From: Nephrocerus scutellatus
Lineage: Eukaryota > Arthropoda > Insecta > Diptera > Pipunculidae
Direction: 5' to 3'
Length of the DNA stretch: 64,000 nt
Assembly: GCA_947095585.1 (NCBI GenBank)
Contig: OX352761.1
Location: 112,889,890-112,953,889, forward strand
A program made the translations under genes and the position numbers. Under the pieces are notes generated by a model. The model had not been told where the DNA came from. It saw only the letters and a program-made list of their open reading frames with translations, and did not search any database. Positions 1 to 12,989 of this stretch are shown here, in pieces (the stretch's first letter is position 1; the number at the start of each line of letters is the position of its first letter).

Positions 1-164
1 GATAGTCTTAAAATTCAAATATTTCTCAATTTTATTTATAAGTGCTGCTCCCATTATTGTTGTTTGTCTCTTAAAATTTGTGAACCACTGAATTGATATG
101 TTGATGATATTTTATCACAGTTATAGAACCACTTTGTGCGTCGGGGACATAGCCAATTAGTATT
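1..164. other. AT-rich sequence, nothing recognised
   Basis: No open frame, repeat or motif that I can support. It could be the decayed continuation of the LINE relic beginning near 165. Confidence 0.4.
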
Positions 165-825
165 TTTAATTGCCAGATATAGTCAGACCCACTGGGATGC
201 CATCTGATCTCGTAGCTTAGTTGTTTTTCTGCTATTATATCGCTTTGCTAACTTCCTTCGTGCTTAATGGCGGCAGCATAGCCTAGTCATCGGTTATTGG
301 TGAAGACTCCAATTCTCCACTTACTTGGCTATCATGAAAGCAGTGCCCTTCCCTCCAAGATTTCTTGAGATCGGCAATAAAATTATCTTCTTTGACTTTG
401 CGGTCAATACCCTGCTTCATATCGTGGACTTTGGTACAACTTCCCATTTTAGTGTGTTGCTCGCTTTCTGTACTGTTCTAGTTCAATGAGATTACTAAAT
501 TGCTGTAAGAAATAGGGCCTCCAGCCAAAGATGGTGTTTTGTAGACACCTTTTTTTAGTACAATACATACTTACAAATGAAGCGATAGTCTGTTGGCCGC
601 CGATGAGCAGAAAATATCTCGGTAAGTAACATTCTTACTTTCAGTCGCTAACTTACCGTCATCGTGGTTCCGATCTTTGCGTGTGCTACTAAAGTATTTT
701 TAAGTAGTGTCGATTTCTCTTCCACACATCGCTGTGCTTAACAGTAGTTCCTTTGTGGTATCATCGCAGCGCAGGACAGCCTTGTTGACTCGAATTTGAC
801 TCGCAAATGCAGTCTTTCTTGGTAA
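165..825 (-). mobile_element. Decayed RTE-like LINE fragment (endonuclease/RT junction region)
   Basis: Collinear with about 4965-5680 of the better copy at 3536-6715. Shared blocks include GGCGGCAGCATAG (270 region against 5061), TGGCNATCATGAAAG-like text near 333, AAGATCGGCA-type text, and TTGACTCGAAT with ATGCAGTCTT near 785-815. On the minus strand this covers the end of the APE endonuclease and the start of the reverse transcriptase. It is full of substitutions and small indels with no usable frame, so it is much older than the 3.5-kb copy. Boundaries are approximate. Confidence 0.75.
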
Positions 826-1140
826 CATTCCTTTTATCTGTATCTTATTTGGTGTATGTAGGAGGTAATCTTGGAAACTACTGGACCGATTTCAAAAATA
901 TATTTCACTAATATTTAGAATGGGCTTTCAGGGTGAACATAGGCTATATTATCCCGTTTAAATGAAAGGGCTTTTCGTGCTGATTTTGTAACTAAATAAC
1001 TAAAGTCGACGAAAAAACGGTCGAGCGAATGCGTTGACTGTGTGATGTGTGCTGCATGGTTGGCTGCGCTGCTTTATGTCCTTTGTTTTGTACGTACTCA
1101 TAGGAAAGACTAAGATTATGAGCTTAGTGCTTATTTCTTT

Positions 1141-1235
1141 ATGGGTTTAAGATATAGTACACCCCCCCACCACGCAATTGTAAGAGGAAGCGGGTAGCAA
1201 AGCGCCCGGGAACATCTAGTGTATGGAACATGCTC
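1141..1235 (+). repeat. Dispersed C-tract repeat, copy 1
   Basis: It contains TATAGTACACCCCCCCACCA and then GGTAGCAAAGCGCCCGGGAA. The same order of blocks recurs near 56000-56050 (TATAGTACACCCCC) and 56390-56490 (AGTACACCCCCCCCC, then GGTAGCGAAGTGCCCGGGAA). It is non-coding, with no inverted termini seen. Class unknown; possibly a MITE or LINE 3' UTR relic. Confidence 0.6.
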
Positions 1236-3535
1236 ATCCCAAATTCAGGAATCTCTGAATAGCCTCAATATCACTCTGCCGATGTTATATATATATTAAA
1301 TAGAAAATTATTTCAATGATTCAAGCGGCCAGTCGACATTAAAATGACTCATCATAATATCCCAGACAAAAGGACTCTTTCTATGAAATATGGCAAAACA
1401 CCGCATTAAATCATAGCACCCGTGTTCTATGCGAGTTAAAATCGAGTTAACAAGTTACTAGAAAGTGTGCAAAATCGCACTCTTCGTCTGAAAGGGATAA
1501 TAATTATATTATTTAGTAACACGTATTCCCAACGGATATTAAGGCCGCAACTCTTCCGAACGGCGCAGTTAAGTGGAAAAATAATGACTTCACCATAGAC
1601 TTACCTAACAATTCAAGTAATAAACACGGGATCACCTTTAACCCGCTACGCGCCAATCTCCACAAAGAGTCGACTCGTCGTAATTCTTGAAATTGCGGCC
1701 AAATGAATAGCCAACCGCGGTCGGTCGCTGTCAAATTAATTCAAGTGAACGGCAGAAATCGCGAAATAACCCCATGAATTTGATGCGTTGACGGCGGCTC
1801 TCAAATTAATATGCGACGCACTAAAGGTCCTGCTTCCGATTTCCTCTGTTTAATTGCAAATTACCATAGCAGTGTTCTGCACGTAATGGGCGGGAGAGGC
1901 ACACCAGCGAGTCCACGTTGCCAAGTTACAAGTTATATGTAAATACAACCTCCTGAAATGCGTCGTTGTCGTCTCCATTCCGTTGTTCACCGCAACTTTT
2001 ACACGCAGACAAAACCTCAAACCTAAGGCCACAATGGAACAAACAAAATCGACTTAAGAAGTTGGGACCCATACTACTCGTTGATGAAAATCAACCCCAA
2101 AAGCACGAAAGAAGCTTACATATCTTACGGTTTTTACGTTTCCATTTAGAGAAGACGCCGCCACCAGCTAAAGTCAGTAAGCTGTCTTATGCCGTAGCTT
2201 CACAGCTTTAAAAACGGACGGACGTATGCTCATCCTCTGTGACTGCCATTGCCAAAAAACTTCCGGCAGTAAAACCAAGTCAGTGGGGTGTGTTAACTCG
2301 AAGGTATATAGGACTGTTTTTCAAGGGACAAACCATGTATACATAACTCATGGTATATGTACGAATGACGCCGCGTACCCTGAAGGACACCAAAGTTTCA
2401 AAAACGTAATAATATTTAGGACTCATCCCCCAACCGGATAGCGCTGGCGAGTGCGAGCTGAAAAGCAGGGCGTTGTTTTAATTTTGGGATGAGGTGGTGC
2501 GTCAGCAGCAGCTTCGGGTGGTATAACATACAACATATTTCGTATACACATATATAGTACTCAGATGACTATTCTCATCCTCATACTCCATTTTATTAAA
2601 ATCGAAAAATCCCTTCGTTCGGTGTTCAATCCTCAATAACAACAGAATAGAACGACGACAGGGTAATCCCTGGATAAGAGGGATCTGCGGCATGAAAACG
2701 GTCGCACAGTCTGTGAAGGGCAGATACGATGCAGTGCAAAAAAAACCCAAAAACTCAAAGACAAATCAAAATGGCCTACATTCCACGGTGATACGCACGA
2801 AAATTGTTTGCTATCGCGCTCACAAAAGTAGAACGTCCCATTGGCCCTTTATATATTGCACACACAAATAAGTGTATATACGTCTGCCTGTACATTTTAA
2901 GGGTATTTACATGTAAATGGACTGACAAACACATAAATACGCACGCACTGAATATAACTTAGATCCTTTTAAAAGAAATGCGAAAGTATTTTGCTTTCTC
3001 GATGTGTGTGATGATAAAACGAGAAGACAGGAGTCGTTCGTTGAAAAATGGAGGCATTTTTCAAAAGAAAGTAATGTACATAAAAGGATAGCTGGAAAAA
3101 AGGAGCGAGTGAAAACGCCGAGTGAAAACCACCTTATTCTTTTTTTTTCTCCTTCGCAGGTTTTCTTCTTGTACACATAGCAGACCGAAAAAGGATCCGC
3201 AAACGCATTTTAATTAATGTGTATGTGTATGTAGATACAATACATTTTTCTATTCGAGTATTGTACTCACTTTTCATACATGAGAGGGTGTTTGAAGTTT
3301 TTTTTTTTGGTGAAGTGAACATTTATTAAATTACATATATGTAAGGCTGTGAATTGATGTGATACAACGAAAACCTCCTATGCTCCTCCTCTTCTTATTC
3401 CTCTTCTTATTCTTATTGGATCAGTATCAGGTCTGCTTAAAAAAATCATTTCTCCAGTTCCAATTTTGAGTTGATACCATTCTACTATGCTACTGAAGCC
3501 TATCATTGCAAATTTATTATTTATTTATATGATCA
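1236..3535. other. No gene recognised; unique-looking sequence
   Basis: All open frames here are under 105 codons with no family signature and stop-ridden neighbours. The part from about 1640 to 1860 is compositionally balanced and holds several homeodomain-type AATTAATT/TTAATA sites. The rest is AT-rich with short homopolymer runs. Confidence 0.5.
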
Positions 3536-6500
3536 TCATCATCATATTTGGCTCTACAACTGGGGTCCGGTCCTGGCCTCCCGCAAAAAGTCTCTCCACC
3601 GGTCCCGATTTCGAGCTGATGTCATCCAGTTTGGCATCCCTAAACTCTGGGCGTCCTGGTCTACGCCATCCTTCCAGCGTAGGCTTGGCCGGCCTCGCTG
3701 TCGTGTTCTATAAATCCTACCGCAAAGGACTTTCCGAGCAGGATCCTCTACGCTCATGCGAGCTAGGTGTCCTGCCCACCGGAGCCTACCGAGCTTAATT
3801 TTCTTCACGATGTCGACATCGCGGTAACGCTCGTAGGTCTCATCATTATAGAGTCTCCGGAATCGTCCTTCCTCACAACAATTACAATTCTCCGTAAGAG
3901 TTTTCTCTCGAACGCGGCTAAGAGGTCAGAATGCTTTTTGCTAAGTACCCAAATCTCGGATCCACATGTAAGTACTGGTATGACCATTGTCTTATATATC
4001 AGCAGATTGGATGTTATGGTTATGTTCCTGGATTTGAAGAGTCTTGACAGGCTATAGTAGGCTTTGTTGGCTTTAAGCAACCGTGCGCGTATTTCTGGTT
4101 CCATGCTGTTATCGGCTGCCATAGTTCACCCGAGACAGTTAAAGGATTGCACTACTTCAAATTCGCGCTCCACTATTTGAATTGAGGGACCAATGTTGGA
4201 TCTTCTACTCGCAGACGTGGCCACCATGTACTTTGTTTTGCTCTCATTTATGTGCAGCCCCAGATTTCGTGCCGCCTTCTCGATCTGGATGAAAGCTATT
4301 CGGTTTCTACCAACGTTGTCAATAGCGTCTGCGTAAGGCTGTATCTGAATGGACTTATAGAGGATTGTTCCTCTCGCCATTGCGTCAAAGTCGCGGATCA
4401 CTTTCTCCAACGCCATATTGAAGAGGACGCAGACCAGTCCACCCACTTGTCGGAGCCCGTTATTGATGTTGAATGGGCTTGATAGTGATCCGAATATTTT
4501 TACTTGGCTTATAACATTGGTAATGGTCAGCCTACATAGTCGTGTCAGTTTATTTGGGATGCCGAATTCTCTCATGGCTTTATAAAGTTCTACTCTGGCT
4601 ATGCTATAGGCGGCTTTAAAGTCTATAAAAAGATGGTGTAATGAGTTTTGAAACTCTAGACATTTTTACATCAGCTGCCTTAGGGTGTAAATCTGATCAG
4701 TTGTTGATTTGCCTGGGATGAAGCCACACTGGTATGGACCAATGATGACTTTGGCGTATGGGGTTATCCTGTCTTGAAGGATAGAGGAGAAAATCTTATA
4801 CGCGGTACTCAACAACGTTATACCACGATAATTGCTGCATTTTGTGATATCTCCCTTCTTATGTATGGGGCACAGGATGCCTCTTCGCCAGTCTTCTGGC
4901 ATAACTTCTTCTTCCCATACTTGCACTATTATTTCATGAATTGCTTAGTGTAATGTAGGGCCACCTATTTTTATCAGTTCCGCTGGGATCCCATCAGATC
5001 CCGGGGCCCTATTATTTTTGAGCCGTTTTATAGCTCTGCTAACTTCGACTATGCTTGGTGGCGGCAGCATAGTATGATCTTCGGTCATTGGTGGAGCCTC
5101 CAATTCCTCAGTTAGCTGGCCAATTAGCAACTCATGAAAGTGCTCTTCCCATCGCTCTAAGATGCCTTTAAGATCGGCGATCAGATTACCCTCTTTGTCC
5201 TTGCAGTATGTGCAACGCGGTGTATATTGCGTCATACCGCGGACCCTTTGGTAGAACTTCCGCGCCTGGTGCGGTCCTTGCTCTCTGTACTGTTCCAGTT
5301 CACGGACGATATTCTTCGCCCAGGCTGCTTTCTTTCGCCGGTGAACTGTTTTTTTATATCTTCTGAGCTCTTTACATTCATCTTCGCGTGCCCGCGTTCT
5401 ATGAGATTGTTGCGTTGCTCGGTACGCAACATTCTTACGTTCAGTCGTCATCGAAGCAGTCGTTTCGATCTCTACGACTACTGCCTAAGATGGAGCCAGC
5501 AGTACTAATGACAGTATTCTTAAGGCGTGTCCATTTCTCTTCTACGCCCGACATCTCAGCCCCAGGACTTACTATACCTGCATTTAGGGCGAGTCCTATC
5601 GCTTGACCGTAGTTGTTTTTGGTCTCTTCGTTGCGAAGGGCAGCCGTATTGACTCGAATCTGATTCACGGATGCAGTCTTCCGCGATGATGCAATCCGCG
5701 CTCGGAGCACCATACCAACAAGATAGTGGTCCGAGTCGACGTTGGAACCTCGGTACGTTCGTACCGTCATCAGGTTCGGGTTCTGGCGGCGGTCTATCAA
5801 CACGTGGTCTATCTGGTTGCGAGTGGCTCCATCGGGTGGCTTTGTGGATATTTTTACGCGCAAACCTTGTACTCGCAACGACAAAATTATTGCTTGCTGC
5901 CATCTCTATGACTCGTTGTCCATTGTCATTGGTGTTCTCGTGTAAGATATGGGTGCCAATGTACTGCCTGAATACTGGCTCCCTACCTATTTTAGCATTT
6001 ATATCCCCCAGAATGATTTTTACATCATACTGAGGGCCGGCATGGAGTTCCCGTTCGACTGATTCAAAGAATTCTTCTTTTTCAACATCTGGGGAATCCT
6101 CTGTAGGTGCGTGAACGTTTATGAGGCTTATGTTTTTAAATTTGCCCCTCACGCGAAGGTTGCATAGCCGTTCATTTACTGCATTAAAGCCGATAACGGC
6201 GGGTTTCATTCTTTTGCTGACTAGAAACCCCACCCCAAGCACATGATGTCTTGCATGACAGCTGTAATAAATGTCATATTCTGATTTTTGTAAGACACCA
6301 TTCCCTGTCCATCGCATCTCCTGAATTGCTGTTAAGTCAGCATTATATTTGGACAGGGTATCGTCTACCTGCTGTGCAGCTCGAGCTCTATACAGTGAGC
6401 GTACGTTCCATGAGAAAATTCTTAAATCGTTTAGCCGTTTTCGTTGCCGTGGTCGTCGTCGTTCATCAGTGTATCCGAGGCTGATTTTGGGTTCCGTAAT

Positions 6501-6715
6501 AATAATTTTTTACAGGCGAGGTTATCGGCCTCGCGCCAACCTTAGTTTGATCATTCAGCTTTTCCTGCATTGGAGGAAAATTACCAGCGGCCACCACGTG
6601 GAGGTTTCATCGCACTTCCACAAGTCAGAGATAGTTACGGCCACATGCAATTCTAGAGCATTCTGTGTTATTCCCCCTATTTCTGCTGATGGCTGACCGC
6701 CATTTAACACTAGTC
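3536..6715 (-). mobile_element. Near full-length, frame-broken RTE-like non-LTR retrotransposon
   Basis: Minus-strand order is APE endonuclease, reverse transcriptase, C-terminal region, then an (ATG)n tail. Endonuclease signatures are WNVRSLYR and IQEMRWTG (about 6420-6300), NVHAPTE, ILGDINAKIGR and NQIDHVLIDRR (about 5820-5790). RT signatures are APGSDGIPAELIKIGGP (about 5000), CGFIPGKSTTDQIYTLRQLM (about 4690) and IDFKAAY (about 4610). The C-terminal part has GRLRWAGHLARM and WRDFLREARTG (3780-3570). The 3' end is a short ATG-type microsatellite (3536-3547) rather than poly(A), as known for RTE-type elements, and about 3.2 kb is the expected length. The frame is broken at several points, for example near 5450, 4930, 4600 and 3808. 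The catalytic YADD box reads YADA (4335-4324), so this copy is dead. Clade naming is by recognition only. Confidence 0.85.
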
Positions 6716-8712
6716 ATTCTATAATCACTATATGAATACATAATAAGGAATAATTATTCTATAAACCAAAAATTATGCTGCACTCATTCGATAATTAACC
6801 TATGTATTTTTATCCTATAAACATTCCATAATTTTACCATAATTATTCAAAACGTGAGGATCCAAAATATGACGAGGTCTCAAAAATGTACTTTTATTGC
6901 GCCTACAAAAAGTTTTACTTGAAAAACTTCAAAAACCATTTAACAATCTCAACAACGGCCGCGATTAAGCAAGAGCACAGTATTCGTGACGTGTGTACGC
7001 AGGTACAAGTAAGATATGAAAAGATATGTATATGAAAATTTCTTTTATACCTGCAAATGTATCTACATATGTATTATATACATATTAAATAGGTATTTAA
7101 AGAAAGTTACGCACAAATTCTCCAGGTTCGTTCAGTGAAAGAGATACAAAGACTCCGCCCACAAATCCTTTTATAGGCCTTTATTCAAGGGAAATGTTGT
7201 GTACCTACTGAAGGTATCTTTATAGAAATATAAAAGGGACTTGAGGCAATGATTCCCCCGTCCCTTTCGCCGGGTAGATACTTACATTCCCTGCTTCACC
7301 TTTCTTTTGCTCTTCTACGCCATATACTCGTACTTACTATTTTGCTGTGTGTGTTTATAATGATAATATACACTCAAGTCTGTTCTGTGCCTAGAATAGA
7401 TAGTGTGACAGCGTCAGCATTCACCAGAATAAAAGGGAAAATTATAGGTTACGTCATTCTTTCCACTTTACTTTCGTTTACTGCTTGCCACGACTATGGT
7501 TTGTGCTGAACGAAGCATGAGATCGTCAGGGTAGGAGTAAGTCTGAGTGAGCATAGAACGCTATCGCAGCATATATTCGATGCTGCAAAGTATTTCCGTT
7601 GTATACACAAAATGTTCCATCTAAAATACACTTCTCACCGGGCGCTGGCAGCATCGACGGACGAAGGATGGTGGTCGTCATGAGTCTATTTATTCGGCGG
7701 CACAGATCCTTTTATTGGTTTCTTCCTGCTAAACAGTAAACACCCACTCCTTGCATCCATAGAACAACTACTCCATTTCATTCTATTTATTTGACTCAGG
7801 ATGTGGTTTGAATTTAACTGCGTCCTGTGAATTTCATGCGAGATAAGAACTTTTCTATTTATTATTTTGTTTTCAAGTTGGGTTGGTTAGTAGAAAGTTC
7901 TAGCGATTATAGATATATAGGTACATAACATATCCTGGGTTACCATTCGCTCTCACACCTCCATTGATGATTTTGATCATCCCTTCATTTGGTGAAAGCC
8001 TCGATTGTGGAGGATAATTTCACAGGACCTGATGTGCGTGAAAGCGGTAGTGAGTGAGTATATGTATGCAGGTATATATAGAAATAAATTCGCAATATAT
8101 ATTCTTTTTTTATGTACGGCCATAAAAATGGGTGAAAGGCGATATTGTTCATGTTCTAGGGATCATGCTGTCTATGTTCTATTTGTAAACAATATACATA
8201 TACGTAACTGTAAAAAAATTCTGTGGGAAGTACGAGTGTACCTAAGTGAAATTTATTGGACTAAATAAAAACATGAAAAATGCGCAGTACTCTGCATGTT
8301 TTTTGCAATTTGCAGTGGAATTTTTTAATGACATTATCGTTGCTCGGATTGTTAACAATTTAATATAATTCAATAAAAGTTTGAAATAAAAGTACAATGT
8401 GAACACACTATTTACCATGTACGGGTATATTTAGGTAAATATTTATTATAACTATCAGGAACTAAGTAATAGACATTCAAGCTGATTCTGCACAAACCCT
8501 GTACCGCTCTTTTTCTCTTGATCTTTTAAATTTTTAAAAAAATAACAACTGTCATAAATAATACGTAAAATGCAAGTTAAAGATTTGTTCAGAACGATCT
8601 TAGTGATCGAATAAAAATGTGAACAAAATGCATTTTGTTTTTGCAAATTGACTTTTACTTTCATTTCATGTTCACATAAGAACAAATAGAAAGCGCCTTT
8701 AACAATGTCCAC
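6716..8712. other. No gene recognised
   Basis: AT-rich intergenic-type sequence. The longest open frames are under 90 codons without family features. A TACTCGTA octamer lies at 7325-7332. No TE termini or tandem repeats were recognised. Confidence 0.5.
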
Positions 8713-10500
8713 ATGGATGATTCAGAAAATCCTCAATCAGTAAGGGTTGGAGCAACTCCTAATACAGTGGATCATCTCCATATGCTATGTAGCAGGATGT
8801 TCCATAGCAATATGGGCAGTAGCAGTATCACCAAATCAGTCGACAGAGGCACTCTCCAGAGAGGGGAGATATCGTCCCTACTGTGGCCGTTGGTAATAAA
8901 CAAGTTCCTCAGGACACTTAAAATGGACAGGGCGAAAGCTATGGCGTATGATGGCGACTAAGTGATACTTGTGTCACCACAGTACCCCTCCGTGATCAGT
9001 GAAGTCATGCTAAGGGCTCTCGGCAGGGTTCAAAGACTCACGCTTACCTCAGAAGCAAAATATCTCGGCGTAGTCCTAGACATGAAACTCAGGTGGAAGT
9101 CAATTATATAGAATTTAGGGCTAAGAAAGCCTGTGTAACCCTATGTGCTAGCAGAAAAATCATTGGTATGCAATGAAGACTGGAGACGAGGATGGCTCTG
9201 TGGCTGTACACAGCAATTGTGCTTACCTATGGTACGCTGGTCTAGTGCCCGGCGATCAATAAAAAGTACAATGCCAGCAAGCTATGCAGAATACAAAGAT
9301 CAGCAGCTGTGGTATAACTGAAGCACCTAGGTCCTGTCCCACCGATGCTCTAAACACAATCATACACTTACCATATTCCGATCTATTTATTAAATACGTT
9401 GCAGTGTACAGGACGGTCCGGCTCATAAAATCTAGGTGGTTTTTACCAAACCATACGGCCACTACAATATACTGCAGTTCTTCCCATCTTCAACCGACTA
9501 CTGTACTCCTAAACTTCACTTCAATCCTAGCTTTTCCATAGAGTTATCAGTTATGGAGAAAGTTTTAAGGCCGATGGATCCAAAATGAGAAATGGAGTCA
9601 CTGCCGGAGTTTACTCTGAAAACCTTAACCTTTCAAGGTCCTACAAGCTACCTGACTCTGCTAGTAACTTCCAGGCGGTGATCTTAGCAGGGCTCTATCT
9701 AACAATACCGCAATAGCGGGCAGGGCATGCGCATATGCGTAGACAGCCAATCCGCTATTAAAGCCCTTATATCGACAAGCAACAGTTCTAAACTTGTCAG
9801 GCAGTGCCAAGTCGAACTTGCTTCGATAAGCCAATGCATAGACTTGAGTTTGGGTGCCGGGGCACATCGACCTTGATGGCGATGAAAAAGGAGACGATCT
9901 GGCGAAGAAAGGCGTATCACTGGACATGGAATGCGGTGACGCAGTCCGCTGCCCTTTCAGTTGCGTCAGGGAACGTGTTCTTTCGTTTCTTACAACCAGA
10001 GCACAGCTAAGTTAGAATAATTTCACAAATTGCACCACGTCATTGTCGATGTGGGCTTTCTATAATAAAAACAAATCCACCGAGCTGATCTCCAGATCTC
10101 GGAAAGATATTTCCAGAGTGGTTGCTATAATCACGGACCGTTGGCCGGTGGGCAGCCACGCAGTCAAACTGGGAATCCCTCACAATACCTTTTGCGGGAG
10201 TTGCTTGGATGTGATGTAAATAAGAATGAAACTCCCGTTCATTTTCTTTGAAAGTGTCTGGCCTTTGAAGCTCTCCGTTTTCGCAAACAGTGTAATCCCT
10301 TCTTTTCCGACCTGAAGGAGCTTTCAGAGTACGGCATCACCAATCTGATATCGTACCCCAATGCTTGGTTGGATATAACTATACACAACTATCTTTTTTT
10401 CCATTAGATATCCTGACGACTGTGGTAGAAAAATGGCGCACTAAAGCGCTATTGAGGAACCCCCCCACAGAGGCGAGGACCCTCACCCTACCTACGTAAT
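8713..10500 (+). mobile_element. Decayed LOA/I-type LINE (RT end, RNase H, C-terminal region)
   Basis: Plus-strand translation in shifting frames gives DRGTLQRGEISSLLWPLV and FLRTLKMDRAKAMAYDGD (8842-8960). This is the RT palm, with the catalytic box degenerated from YADD. It is followed by EAKYLGVVLDMKL (about 9055) and a thumb region. The RNase H domain has ADGSKMRNG near 9570 and WVPGH-like GCRGTST text near 9850-9870. A C-terminal zinc-knuckle-like stretch is present (CGSCLD near 10200, HFLCECPAL-like). Known: RNase H after an RT occurs in the I, R1 and LOA groups. Many stops and frameshifts mark an old fossil. It belongs to the same broad family as 63010-64000 and probably 22590-23130. 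Confidence 0.75.
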
Positions 10501-11199
10501 TAAGAAAAAATTTTGTTTAACTGAAACTTTATGTTGGCTTACCTAAATTCCGTATGGGAACTCTACAAAATTTTGATTTCCATTTCCTTGTCATTTTCAG
10601 CCAACCACATTATGTCCCTCTATTTTTCAATTGCGACGCCCTATTTTTCCAATAATGTTTCTTGGCTATGCGTAAAGTTCGCTGCAGCTTGTTTGACTTT
10701 TAAACTCGTTTATAATTGCGTTCGGATGCGACACCTTAGCCGCGTTAATCATTCTAAGTGACTAATGTCTCAAAAGTAAAATTGTCACCTTAGAGAATTC
10801 AGTAACCTGTAGCCATTCATGAAATGACATTACATACACAATAATTGACTCTTTGGTATGGGTTTCATGCTGTTGAAGTCATTAGCCCATACATCTTCTT
10901 TTCAACGATGGTGCCAATGCTATCACAGTCAATGGTGATGGTGGGATAAATTTTAAGAAGTTGACCTGAAGCATATGTAGTTTCAACAAAACGGCGCAAA
11001 TGCCACACATTACTATTGCGAAAGTTTTTCAATTTCTTTTATTCTCCTGCAGTCATGCCAAGGAGTTGGAAAACAGCCTTTGTCCAGCATGTACCTAAAT
11101 CATCTCTTTCCTAGTACCGACCCATAGTTCTTACACAAATTCCTTTCAAAATCCAGGAAACGCTGAATTATCGTAACAGAAAATCCTTAGCGAATTAAA
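10501..11199. other. No gene recognised
   Basis: One open frame of 76 codons (10531-10761) has no recognisable family. The sequence around 10800-11200 could be further LINE debris but shows no signature I can name. Confidence 0.4.
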
Positions 11200-11560
11200 A
11201 AACACCGTTCTACAGGTGGTCTGATGGCATTCTCGCCAGTCTATACACAAATTTGGTGAACGCAAAGTGATTGCACTGGATCTTTCCAAGGCATTTGACA
11301 GAGTTTTGCATCAAGATTTTTTTGTTTGAAAACGAGTGCCCATGGAAATAATAAAACGCTGCTTGATTGGGCTAGTAGGTAGCTACTAACCGTATAATCA
11401 AGATTGTATTGGACAGTTTCAAATCCAATGTTCACTGCATAAGCGCTAGTGTTCCCCAAGACTCTCTTCTACCTAAGGCACTTTTTCTTATTTATATTTA
11501 TGATCTCCTGTCTGTGTTTCGCTGCTTTTTATATGAGTTCACGCTTTCTGAAGAGCCTAA
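11200..11560 (+). mobile_element. CR1/Jockey-type LINE reverse-transcriptase relic
   Basis: The plus strand carries ERKVIALDLSKAFDRVLHQD-like text at 11258-11315 (RT motif with the first catalytic Asp). It continues with LDSFKSNVHCISASVPQDSL (11405-11465), and LFLIYIYDLLS at 11483-11515, the usual VPQGSVLSP..LFLI.INDLL block. It is broken by frameshifts. A LINE of the same broad class lies on the minus strand at 58090-59990. Confidence 0.7.
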
Positions 11561-11999
11561 CAGGGCTTTTATTAACGTAAAAGATATTACGATTTTGGCT
11601 GGTCGGATAGATGAAGTTATTTTCACAAGAACTTTATGGGTTGAGCAACTGACGGTAAAAAGCGGCTGTGGCTTTAAAAAATACGTAGGCTGAACCACCT
11701 GTGGCTACTTCATTATCAGTCTCTTTTCCTACGATCCCTTTGTTAATTTAATTGCCCAGTTTATCATTATTGTGTTTGGTTAGGAATTGTAATTTGTCAA
11801 ATTGGCACGTGATCAACTTTGTGTCTTCCAAGTAAGAACCCATTACTTTTAGAATAATTACTACAGGTATGGTGTCAATGATAACTTTTCCAAGGTTTCT
11901 ATAAACGGAGATTACGATGGAAAGGATTTCATCCTGAAAGACACTACTGCGGCGATTGATTGAAATATCTTCAGATGACCCACTTAAAAAACTCGGTGT
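11561..11999. other. No gene recognised
   Basis: Between two LINE relics; no support for coding. It may contain extreme decay products of either element. Confidence 0.4.
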
Positions 12000-12558
12000 T
12001 TTTGAGCGCAATCCTTCAACTAGCTCGGGTCAATTGTATAAGGAACCAGAAATACACACACGGTTGCTCAAAGCCAACAAAGCTTACTCAAGTTTGTCTT
12101 CAAATCCAGGAATTCAACCATAACATTCAAGCTGCTGGTGTATAAGGCAATGGTCATACTAGTACTTAAATATAATTCCGACAGTTTGGTGCATTTCTAA
12201 AAACGATTTTGACCTCTTAGCCGCGTTCGAAAGAAAACTCATACGGAGAATTGTTGGCTCCCCCGTATCTGTGGAGCATAAATTCTATAATGATGAGATC
12301 TACGAGCTTAACCGCGATGTTAACATCTTTAATAGAATTATGGTTGGAAGACTTCGGTGGGCTGTAGACCTAGCTCACATGAGCGAAGAGGATCCTACTC
12401 CTTTGTGCCAAAGCCTACGCTGGAATGATGTCGTACACCAGGACGCCCAGAGTTTATGCCAAACTGGATAACATCGGCTCAAAATCAGGACAAGTGCAGA
12501 GATTTTTTGCGGGAGGCCAGGAACCTTCCCCGGGTGTAAATCAAAATATGATGATGAT
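12000..12558 (+). mobile_element. RTE-like LINE 3'-end relic with (ATG)n tail
   Basis: The plus strand reads RLLKANKAYSSL (about 12064-12100), FERKLIRRIVGSPV (12225-12270), YNDEIYELNRDVNI (12287-12330), and GRLRWAVDLAHM (12346-12382). It ends in ATGATGATG at about 12547-12558. It matches the C-terminal third of the 3536-6715 element in the opposite orientation. A stop and frameshifts occur after about 12470. Confidence 0.8.
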
Positions 12559-12574
12559 AGAATTATGAAGTAGT

Positions 12575-12830
12575 TAGTTCGTTGGATTACTGAGCGGTTC
12601 GAATTTCGACTCCCAAAAAAACACAAAAAAGCCTATTCACGGTCATGCTTCTTGCGAATGCTGACAAACGTCCGATACTAATAATTGTTATGGAGAAGCT
12701 TTTGAATTCGCCTTTCGGATATGGCCTTAAATTGTAGGTCTTTCCTATTTATGTGCAAATATTTAACACGCACAATACAAATATTTGTGAGATGCTATGT
12801 CCTGGACCACAACGAAGCGTGAGCAGAGGT
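12575..12830 (+). mobile_element. tRNA-derived SINE, 5'-truncated copy
   Basis: It matches the SINE family best seen at 25237-25507: a box-B-like GGTTCGAATTTCGACTCC (12597 region), TTCACGGTCATG, TGACAAACGTCCGA, AATTCGCCTTTCGGAT, CCTTAAATTGTAGGTC, then TCCTGGACCACAACG. It lacks the promoter-head half and is strongly diverged. Confidence 0.7.
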
Positions 12831-12989
12831 GGTAAAATACTTCTATGTTCTTATGAAGTCTAGCCATTTTGCAGTATTTTTTGTGACATGAGTGTGAGTT
12901 TTTATTAAAAATTTTCTTTATAAAATAACTTTTGATGTCAGTGATTGACAAATCGTTAAGATCGTTATAAAAGAAGGCTCCCAGATGGG

